Below, one piece after another: positions 36,498-43,973 of a stretch of DNA of 64,000 nt (position 1 is its first letter; every line of letters starts with the position of its first letter). The position numbers and the translations under genes were made by a program. The DNA comes from Limimaricola soesokkakensis. GTDB taxonomy: Bacteria; Pseudomonadota; Alphaproteobacteria; Rhodobacterales; Rhodobacteraceae. Location: the NCBI RefSeq assembly GCF_900172345.1, contig NZ_FWFY01000011.1, positions 1-64,000 of the forward strand. Reading direction: 5' to 3'. The notes under the pieces are model-generated. The model searched no databases, was not told the DNA's origin, and saw only the letters and a list, made by a program, of their open reading frames with translations.

Positions 36498-38813
36498 TTA
36501 GCAGGCGATACGCGTCTGCACCGCCGTGGCAAGCTCGGTAAGCGAGAATGGCTTTGGCAAGAAGACCGAGTTCGGAATCCGGGTCTGCTGCTCGGCGAAT
36601 GTGTCCTCGGCATAGCCCGAGACGAAGACCACCTGCGTGTCGGGGCGATCCTTCAGCGCCTCGCGCACCCAGGTCGGGCCATCCTTGCCCGGCATGATCA
36701 CGTCGGTGACAAAGATGTCCACCTGCAACTCGGCATCGGCCAAGATCTCGAGCGCCGCCTCGGCATCCTCGGCCTCGATCACGGTCAGTCCGCGCAGCCG
36801 CAGCGCCCGTGCAGCGAAAGCCCGGACCGGGGCCTCGTCCTCCACCAAGAGCACCACCCCCTCGGCGTGCCGGGCCATGCTTGCCGGCGCAACGTTCGGC
36901 ACAGGGCACGGGGCTGGGACAGAAGCGGAGCGACTGGGCAACAACAGCGTGAAGCAGCTGCCCTTGCCGGGCGTACTTTCAACGAAGATGTAACCCCCGC
37001 TCTGCTTGACGATACCGTAGGCGGTGGAAAGACCGAGACCGGTGCCCTCGCCGACCCGCTTGGTGGTGTAGAACGGCTCGAAGATTTTGGGCAGTTTCTC
37101 CGCCGGAATGCCGCTGCCCTGATCCTGCACCCGGATTCGCACCCATGGGCCCGCAGGCACCAGCGCCCGATCCCGTTCCATCGGAGCGTCGAGCACGTAA
37201 TTGTCGGTCTCGACCTGGATCTCTCCGCCGTCGGGCATCGCGTCGCGGGCATTGACCACGAGGTTCATCAGCACCTGTTCGAGCTGTCGCCGGTCGGCCC
37301 TGACCTGCCGCAGATCGGGGTCGTGGTTGAGTGTCAGCGTCACCTTTTCCCCGACCAGCCGGTTCAGCAGATGCGTCAGATCCGACAACGTATCGCGCAG
37401 ATCGAGCTGTTCGAGCATCAGGTTCTGCTTGCGCGAATAGGCCAGGAGCTGGCCCACGAGGCTGGCGGCGCGGTTGGCGTTCTGGTGGATCTGGATCAGG
37501 TCGCTGTAATCCTGGTCCTCCTTCTCGTGCCGCAGGAGTAACAGGTCGCAATGGCCTGAAATCGCGGTGAGCAGGTTGTTGAAGTCATGCGCGACGCCGC
37601 CAGCGAGTTGGCCGATCGCCTGCATCTTCTGAGCCTGCACGAACTGCGCCTCGAGCGATTTGTGCTCGGTCGCGTCGTAAAGGACAGCCACAAGCGCCCC
37701 TTCTTCATCGACGTCGCCAAGCGCGACCTGCAGCACGGTGTCGTTGCGGGCGCCGCGTCCCTTCAGGAATTGCGGCCCCGGTACCGCCCTGCCCTCCACC
37801 GCCTCGGCGAGCCAGTCCGCGACCGGTCGTCCCAGCCCTTCGAGGATGTCCGAAACGCGTGTCCCGGGCTCGGTGGCATTCGGCAGAAGGACCCGAGCGG
37901 CACGGTTGGCGCCGAGTATCGCTCCACGGCGAGCGAGCCGCAGCAGTGGCACCGGCAGGCCTTCGGCTTCGTGCCAATCGCCGGCGCAGGCAATCCGCCG
38001 GGGTCCGACCGGTGGCAGCAGGTAGATCTCGCTGCGCCCGCCCGCCGCCGCGATCTCGGCCACCAGGGCATCCACCGGACCGGCCTCTCCCTGCACCCGC
38101 TGGATCTGACCGGGTCGAAGGGGCAGTTCGTCGAAAATCGCATCGAGCCGTTTAGCCCGTTCCCCAACAAGGGCCCGACAGGCCTCGTTCATGTATAGGA
38201 TCGTGCCGGACGGGCCCGCCGTCAGCATCGGCAGACCCAGAGCATCCGCGGCACGGCCGGTCCCCTGCCGCTCGGACAGATCCTCGACCCGCCACAGGAA
38301 GGTGCCCGCGCCAAGCCCAGTCACTACGATTCGAAGATGCCCGCGGCGGGTTGCGACCATGTCCTGCGCCGATCCGTCGCGGAGCGCACGTTGGCGCAGC
38401 CGCGTCAGAGCCGTCGCGGGCGTCGCGAAATGCTGCGACAGCGCCGCCGACAGGCTGCCACTACGGCCCCCGAACCGTTGCGAGGCCGCCGAGTTGCAAT
38501 CGAGGATCGTACCCTGCGCGTCACTCAGGAAGCCGGGCACCGGATCATGTCCAAGCATTCGTCCGCACAGGCGGAGCATGGCTCGGCGATGGCGGGTGTG
38601 GCGCAGCCGCTTGAGGCCGAACAGCGCCGCGACGAAGCCCAGCGTCGAGCCCACAAGCAACAGCGCCAGCGCCGCATGACCGTCCGGCACCAGCGCCGCC
38701 CCGGCGAGGGCCAGCGAAGCGGCCCCCAGTATGGCCGAAAGCTGTGCCGCGCCGGGAAGAGCCGCGCCGTCATCGGCCACCATGGCCGGCACATCGAGTT
38801 CGACCACCTCCAC
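36498..38813 (-). CDS. cckA: CckA-type hybrid sensor histidine kinase
   Basis: 771 residues. Two N-terminal transmembrane helices (LSAILGAASLALAGAALV; AALALLLVGSTLGFVAALFGL) precede PAS-like regions. The dimerisation/phosphoacceptor helix has H409 (GGVAHDFNNLLTAISGHCD), followed by the ATPase domain (LMNLVVNARDAMPDGG; GTGLGLSTAYGIVKQSGG) and a receiver domain with D704 (FVTDVIMPGKDGPTW). This order and the receiver ending are those of CckA, which drives the CckA-ChpT-CtrA phosphorelay controlling motility, gene transfer and cell cycle in alphaproteobacteria. The start is GTG at 38813; ATG 38783 is an alternative. It converges with glk. Confidence 0.92.
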   Translation of the reverse strand: MEVVELDVPAMVADDGAALPGAAQLSAILGAASLALAGAALVPDGHAALALLLVGSTLGFVAALFGLKRLRHTRHRRAMLRLCGRMLGHDPVPGFLSDAQGTILDCNSAASQRFGGRSGSLSAALSQHFATPATALTRLRQRALRDGSAQDMVATRRGHLRIVVTGLGAGTFLWRVEDLSERQGTGRAADALGLPMLTAGPSGTILYMNEACRALVGERAKRLDAIFDELPLRPGQIQRVQGEAGPVDALVAEIAAAGGRSEIYLLPPVGPRRIACAGDWHEAEGLPVPLLRLARRGAILGANRAARVLLPNATEPGTRVSDILEGLGRPVADWLAEAVEGRAVPGPQFLKGRGARNDTVLQVALGDVDEEGALVAVLYDATEHKSLEAQFVQAQKMQAIGQLAGGVAHDFNNLLTAISGHCDLLLLRHEKEDQDYSDLIQIHQNANRAASLVGQLLAYSRKQNLMLEQLDLRDTLSDLTHLLNRLVGEKVTLTLNHDPDLRQVRADRRQLEQVLMNLVVNARDAMPDGGEIQVETDNYVLDAPMERDRALVPAGPWVRIRVQDQGSGIPAEKLPKIFEPFYTTKRVGEGTGLGLSTAYGIVKQSGGYIFVESTPGKGSCFTLLLPSRSASVPAPCPVPNVAPASMARHAEGVVLLVEDEAPVRAFAARALRLRGLTVIEAEDAEAALEILADAELQVDIFVTDVIMPGKDGPTWVREALKDRPDTQVVFVSGYAEDTFAEQQTRIPNSVFLPKPFSLTELATAVQTRIAC

Positions 38814-38870
38814 CTCCCAGGATATCCACGAATCCAGTGAAGGCTAAAATGGCTAATGGTCAGTAAACGA

Positions 38871-40031
38871 TTACGCGTCGCCGCGCTGAAAACGCGCCAG
38901 AAAGAAGCCGTCGCCATTTGGTCCGGGCAGCCTCTGCATCCTGTCGCGCTGCACCCAGCCGGGACAACGCGCAAGGAAGGCCGCGACCTGCGCGTCGTTT
39001 TCCTCCGCAAGCACCGAGCAGGTGGCATAGGCAAGGCTGCCGCCGGGTGCGACATGCCGCGCCGCCTGATCCAATAACTCCGCCTGAAGCCGCACCAGAT
39101 CGGCCAGCCGCTCGGGCGTAAGGCGCCATTTGCCGTCCGGGTCACGCCGCCAGGTGCCGCTGCCCGAACAAGGTGCATCGACCAGCACGAGGTCAGCCTT
39201 CAGCCCATTCAGGCGTTCCGCCAATTCGATCCTGACACCGGCGCGCGCGGCGCGGGCCGGTATGTCACGCATCCGCGCCGCGCTGATGTCATGCGCGGTC
39301 ACACTGATCTCGGCCCGCGCAGCCAAGGCCAACGCCTTGCCGCCGCCACCGGCACAATAGTCGAGCACGCTTTGACCGTCCTGAAGCGGCAGGCGCAGCA
39401 TCGCCGCCTGCGATGCGGCGTCCTGCAGTTCGACCATCCCCTCGGAATAGGCCTGGCTCCGCGACACCGCGCGCTCGCCCGACACGACTCGCAACGCTCC
39501 GGCGACCTCGTCATGCGCGACCGCCTCGACGCCGTCCCGAGCCAATGCGCCCATGGCCGCGTCGGTATCGCCGCGGCGCGGATTGACCCGCAGGAACACC
39601 GGAGCCCGGTCGCGCAGCGCCTGAGCGGATGTGTCGGCATCGGCACCCAGATCACGCGAGAACCGCTCCCACAGCCAGTCCGGCAGGTCGTGGCGTATCG
39701 CCGGCGACGCTTCTCCAGAAAGTTGCGTCTCCTCTGATGTAAGCGGTGCCGGAGCGTGATCCAGGCCGGTGAAGATCGCGGCGGGATCGGTATCATGCTG
39801 GCGAAGCCAGCCGATCATGATGCCACGCCCGGTTTCGGCCCCGCCCGCATGCGCGGCCGACCGCCTTCGGCGCCAGCCGCCGAAGACGAGGTCGCGCACC
39901 GCTGCGCGGTCTTTGGAGCCCGCAAAACGGCTGGCACGCGACCAGCGAAGCAACGCCTTCTCGACAGGCATGCCGCCCAAGCAATCATCAAGCACGCCGA
40001 TCGCGGCCGCAACGCGCGCGGCCGGGGTCAT
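38871..40031 (-). CDS. RsmB-family rRNA (cytosine-5) methyltransferase
   Basis: 386 residues. A NusB-like helical N-terminus (PAARVAAAIGVLDDCLGGMPVEKALLRW) precedes the SAM domain: VLDYCAGGGGKALALAA, DAPCSGSGTWRRDPD with one catalytic Cys, and LAYATCSVLAEEND with the second. This is the NOL1/NOP2/Sun (RsmB/RsmF) family that makes m5C in rRNA. I chose the ATG at 40031 because the 72 codons above it look non-coding. It is probably transcribed alone, upstream of cckA. Confidence 0.88.
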   Translation of the reverse strand: MTPAARVAAAIGVLDDCLGGMPVEKALLRWSRASRFAGSKDRAAVRDLVFGGWRRRRSAAHAGGAETGRGIMIGWLRQHDTDPAAIFTGLDHAPAPLTSEETQLSGEASPAIRHDLPDWLWERFSRDLGADADTSAQALRDRAPVFLRVNPRRGDTDAAMGALARDGVEAVAHDEVAGALRVVSGERAVSRSQAYSEGMVELQDAASQAAMLRLPLQDGQSVLDYCAGGGGKALALAARAEISVTAHDISAARMRDIPARAARAGVRIELAERLNGLKADLVLVDAPCSGSGTWRRDPDGKWRLTPERLADLVRLQAELLDQAARHVAPGGSLAYATCSVLAEENDAQVAAFLARCPGWVQRDRMQRLPGPNGDGFFLARFQRGDA

Positions 40032-40254
40032 CGGGTCGCTCCCGTGAAGCGCTGTACGTATCCGTGAGAGGCACACAAACGGATCATCCGTGCCCGTTGG
40101 CTCTGCATTTGCAGCTCTGTCTGGTTCATCGATCCTGCCCCGCAGTCCTGCCCGGCCACCTCCGGACAATGCCCATCTACAGGTCGTAGACATGGGTTTG
40201 AAGGCACGGGGTTGGTACTGGCGTGACGATATACGGCGCAGCTGCAAGCACGTC

Positions 40255-41595
40255 CTAGTTCTCGCGGAACGCTCTTGTCATACTGTCCTTGATAGGCTTG
40301 GCGATGTATTGCACGAAGGTGCGCGAGGCGGTCTGGATCATGATCTCGGTCGGCATGCCCGGGGTCGGCGAAAAGTTCGGCACGCGTCCGAGCTGTTGCG
40401 CATCGAGCGAGATCCGCGCCAGATAGACCTCTCGCATCTCGTCGCCCGACCCGTCGGTGATCGCATCCGCGGAGACGTAGTAGACCTCGCCGTCGAGCAC
40501 CGGCGTCGTACGCTGGTTGAGCGCAGTGAGCCGAACGGTGGCGGGCTGACCGCGCCTTACGCTGTCGATCTCGACCCGCGGGATCTGCACCTCGATGATC
40601 AATGGCTCGTCCACCGGCAGGATCTCGAGGATCGGTCGTCCGCTTTCGATCACGCCTCCCGACGTGTGGAAATACAGCCGCACCACGGTGCCCGCGACCG
40701 GCGCCACCAGATCGACTCGCTCATGGATTGAGCGCGCCGTACGTGACTTCTCACGGATGCTCTCGAGCTCCGCCTGCACGCCTTGCAACTCATCAAGCGC
40801 CTTTTCGCGATAGCGATCGATCTCCTGTGCGATCTGCGCCCGGTGCTTCAGCACCACCTCCTCGATTTCGGCAATCTCCGCTTCGAGCCGTCCGATTTGG
40901 CCCTCGGCCTCAAGTTGGGCTCGCTCGATGGCCAGAAGCTCGGGACGCCGCAACAAGCCGCGTTCAAACAAAGTGACCTTGTCCGCGTGTTCCGCCTGCA
41001 AAAGCGCGTGCTGGCCCCGATGCGTCTCGAGCTGGGTCTGGTAGCCGCGCGCCCGGATCTCCAAGGCCTGCAAGCTGCGCTCAAGCAGCGCGAGGTCATT
41101 CTCAAGCGCATCGCGCGACACACGGAAGCTCAGCTCCTGTCCCTCCAGGATGTGGGCCACGGCGAGGTCTTCTCGCGCAGCTTCGAACGCGGGAGAGAAG
41201 CGCAGTTCCCCCCGACGTTCTTCCTCGGCCATGAGCCGCGCCTGCGTCGCTTCGAGCCTTATCTGACGCAAATACAATTCGCGCTCGGTCGCAGCCGCCT
41301 GGGTGCCGTCGAGCTTCAGTAGCAATTGACCGGCCTCGACCCGGTCGCCTTCACTCACGAGGATTTCTTCGATTATCCCGCCCTCGAAATGCTGCACGAT
41401 CTTGTTCTGCCCGGTAGCCACGAAGCTGCCCTGCGCGATCACGGCGGCCGCGAGCGGTGCCCGAAATGCCCAGGCGCCAAAACCGCCGAAGCTCAGCACC
41501 AAGATCACGAGGCCGACAATCGTGTGCCGCCGTACCGACCGGGGCACCTCGGCGAACCATTCCCCCGTATCGGCCGGATGCTTAGTCATGGTCAT
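40255..41595 (-). CDS. HlyD/PrtE-type type I secretion membrane fusion protein
   Basis: 446 residues. One transmembrane helix near the N-terminus (TIVGLVILVLSFGGFGAWAF) is followed by a lipoyl-like half (APLAAAVIAQGSFV; VQHFEGGIIEEILVSEGDRVEAG), a long alpha-helical coiled coil rich in Glu/Arg/Leu (about residues 115-285), and the returning beta-barrel (VDLVAPVAGTVVRLYFHTSGGVIESGRPILEILP). It links the ABC exporter to an outer-membrane TolC-like channel, which is not in the window. Its start overlaps the exporter stop by 4 nt (ATGA). It is the last gene of the four-gene secretion group. Confidence 0.92.
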   Translation of the reverse strand: MTMTKHPADTGEWFAEVPRSVRRHTIVGLVILVLSFGGFGAWAFRAPLAAAVIAQGSFVATGQNKIVQHFEGGIIEEILVSEGDRVEAGQLLLKLDGTQAAATERELYLRQIRLEATQARLMAEEERRGELRFSPAFEAAREDLAVAHILEGQELSFRVSRDALENDLALLERSLQALEIRARGYQTQLETHRGQHALLQAEHADKVTLFERGLLRRPELLAIERAQLEAEGQIGRLEAEIAEIEEVVLKHRAQIAQEIDRYREKALDELQGVQAELESIREKSRTARSIHERVDLVAPVAGTVVRLYFHTSGGVIESGRPILEILPVDEPLIIEVQIPRVEIDSVRRGQPATVRLTALNQRTTPVLDGEVYYVSADAITDGSGDEMREVYLARISLDAQQLGRVPNFSPTPGMPTEIMIQTASRTFVQYIAKPIKDSMTRAFREN

Positions 41596-43973
41596 GTCCC
41601 GCCCTCCGAGCCGGCTCGGGGCACACGTGCCACCTTGTCGCCGGCAAGTTTTTTAAGCACCTCCATGCGTTCGCCGAACATCTGGATCGTGCCGTCGCCC
41701 AGCAGCATGATCTTGTCCACTGCGGTGAGAAGCGAGGGCTTCTGGGTTACGACCACGACGGTGATCCGGTTCTTCTTGGCGTGCTGGATCGCACGGGCCA
41801 GCGCCTTGTCGCCGGCGCTATCTAGGTTGGAGTTTGGCTCGTCGAGCACCACGAAACGCGGCTCCCCGAAGAAGGCGCGCGCAAGCGCGATGCGCTGCTT
41901 TTGCCCGCCCGAAAGAGGCGCGCCATCCGCAGCCACCACCGTCTCATAGCCCTGTGGCAAGTTGGCGATCATCTCGTGGACGTCGGCAAGCGCCGCCGCC
42001 TCGTAGATCTGTGCGTCGGTCGCATCATCGCGCATTCGGCCGATATTGTCCTTGATGGTGCCGGGAAACAGCTGCACGTCCTGTGGCAGGTAGCCGATGT
42101 TCTCGCCAAGTTGGCGCGGGTCCCAATTGCGCAGGTCCATCAGGTCGAGCCGAACATTGCCCGACGTTGGCAGGATCGAACCGACCAGCATCTTGCCGAG
42201 CGTCGTCTTGCCTGCCCCGGAATTGCCGATGATCGCCAGCGTGTCGCCGGGGCTGAGCGAAAAGCTGATGCCGTTCAACACGACCTGCTTGGTGCCACCC
42301 GGCACGTAGAGCAGCCGCTCTACGTCAAGACGCCCTTCGGGGCGCGGCAGGTTCAGCCGTTCGAACTGGAGCCGCGAATTGGTGAGCAGGGCCGAAATCC
42401 GACCATAGGCGGCGCGTGACAGGGCATAGGCGCTCCAGCCTTCGATCGCGCCCTCGATGGGCGCCAGTGCTCTGCCGGCAATGATCGAGGCGGCGATCAC
42501 CATGCCGCCGGTGATCTCGCCGCCAATGGCGAGATAGGCACCCCAGCCCAGCATGGCGATCTGCGTCAGCAACCGCACGGCCCGGCTGATGGCCGAGGCG
42601 GCGATGTTGCGGTCCTGTGCATGTACCTGCGCCGTGAGCGAAGTCGCGGTGTCGCGCCCCCAGATCCGGACGGCTTCCGGGATCATCGCCAGAGCGTTGA
42701 TGATCTGACTGTTGCGCGCCATCGACTCGAGATGCAGGTTGGCGCGGCTCTGGGCGGCGTTGGCCTCGGCGAAGGGACGCGCGGTGAGCTTCTGGTTGAT
42801 CAGCGTGATCACCAAGAGGGCAAGCGCCGTGCTGACCACGATCGTTCCGAGATGCGGATGGATCAGGAAGATCGCAAGTATGAACAGCGGCGCGAAGGGC
42901 ACGTCGAGGAATGACAGCAACGTGCCCGAGACGATGAAACCGCGCAGTTGCTGTAGATCGCCCAGCGTCTGGTATTCGCGGCCAGAGCCATGCAGCGCCG
43001 CGGCCGAGGCCGCGCTCAGGATGGGTGCGCCGAGCCGGGCCGCGACCTCCACTGCCGTGCGCATCAGCATGAAGCGGCGGATCGCATCGAAGACCGCCTG
43101 CAGGATCACTGCGCCCACGATGACGATGGTGAGCATCACCAACGTGTCTACCGAGCGGCTGGTCAGCACCCGGTCCGAAATCTGGAACAGGTAGATCGGG
43201 ATCGCGAGGATCAGCAGATTGGTGGCGCAGGTCAAAACCATCACCATGATGAAGTTGCGCCGCACCGCGCGCAGACCGAGCTTCAGCGCCAGCCCGTAAT
43301 TCTCCGGACCTACCCGTTTGTGGAATTTGGGCGGCACCCCACCGCCACCGCCGCCCCCTCCCTTGGCCGGCCCTCTTCCGTCACCTTTCCCCTCGCCGCC
43401 GTCGGGGCGCGGCACGTCCGGCCGCCGCCGGATCGGCCCGCGATCGGCCTCGATGACCTGTCCGGGCAACGGCCCCTCCTCGGGCCCGCGCGCCTGCGGT
43501 ACGGTTTCGATCTTGCAAGCTGGATCAGCCGGTTCGCAATCGGGCCGAGCGCTCGGCGTGGATACGAGGTTCTTCTGGGGATCACGCGCTTCCGGCGAAG
43601 CCGACCTCGACACCGGTTCAGGAACGCGATCGGGAACCTCCCCCGCAGGCCGCTGCGAACTTTTTCCGGGCACGGGGGCGGCCGACCGCGCCTCCGGCAT
43701 CGGCTTGGCCCGCTCGGGCTCGACGATGGGATCGGCTCGCGAATGCTTGTTGGATGTCCGCGATTGTGGGACGCGTTCCGCTTTGCAGGTGGCGTCATCT
43801 GCGGAACCACCGTGATTACGAGCGGGGGCTGCGTCGGGCTCGCCACCGTCCGCCCCGCCCCGCAAGGCGCGGTTCAGAAAGCGCGGCAGTCGCGCCGGGC
43901 GAGATCCAGGGGATGAAGGGATATCGGGACGGATCGGCTGGGCGTAATCCTTGACGCGCATATCGCTCCCCAT
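41592..43973 (-). CDS. Type I secretion ABC permease/ATPase with long disordered N-terminal extension
   Basis: 793 residues. About 215 N-terminal residues are Pro/Arg/Glu/Ser-rich, end in a run of nine Gly, and have no membrane segment. The PrtD/AprD-type exporter follows: transmembrane helices (FIMVMVLTCATNLLILAIPIYLFQ; LVMLTIVIVGAVILQAVF) and an ATPase with Walker A GNSGAGKTT, signature LSGGQKQRIALARAF and Walker B FVVLDEPNSNLD. There is no C39 peptidase. The extension is absent from typical PrtD proteins and replaces their short start. Its ATG shares the A of the preceding stop (TGATG), so it is coupled to the 888-residue gene, a likely substrate or accessory. Confidence 0.9.
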   Translation of the reverse strand: MGSDMRVKDYAQPIRPDIPSSPGSRPARLPRFLNRALRGGADGGEPDAAPARNHGGSADDATCKAERVPQSRTSNKHSRADPIVEPERAKPMPEARSAAPVPGKSSQRPAGEVPDRVPEPVSRSASPEARDPQKNLVSTPSARPDCEPADPACKIETVPQARGPEEGPLPGQVIEADRGPIRRRPDVPRPDGGEGKGDGRGPAKGGGGGGGGVPPKFHKRVGPENYGLALKLGLRAVRRNFIMVMVLTCATNLLILAIPIYLFQISDRVLTSRSVDTLVMLTIVIVGAVILQAVFDAIRRFMLMRTAVEVAARLGAPILSAASAAALHGSGREYQTLGDLQQLRGFIVSGTLLSFLDVPFAPLFILAIFLIHPHLGTIVVSTALALLVITLINQKLTARPFAEANAAQSRANLHLESMARNSQIINALAMIPEAVRIWGRDTATSLTAQVHAQDRNIAASAISRAVRLLTQIAMLGWGAYLAIGGEITGGMVIAASIIAGRALAPIEGAIEGWSAYALSRAAYGRISALLTNSRLQFERLNLPRPEGRLDVERLLYVPGGTKQVVLNGISFSLSPGDTLAIIGNSGAGKTTLGKMLVGSILPTSGNVRLDLMDLRNWDPRQLGENIGYLPQDVQLFPGTIKDNIGRMRDDATDAQIYEAAALADVHEMIANLPQGYETVVAADGAPLSGGQKQRIALARAFFGEPRFVVLDEPNSNLDSAGDKALARAIQHAKKNRITVVVVTQKPSLLTAVDKIMLLGDGTIQMFGERMEVLKKLAGDKVARVPRAGSEGGT

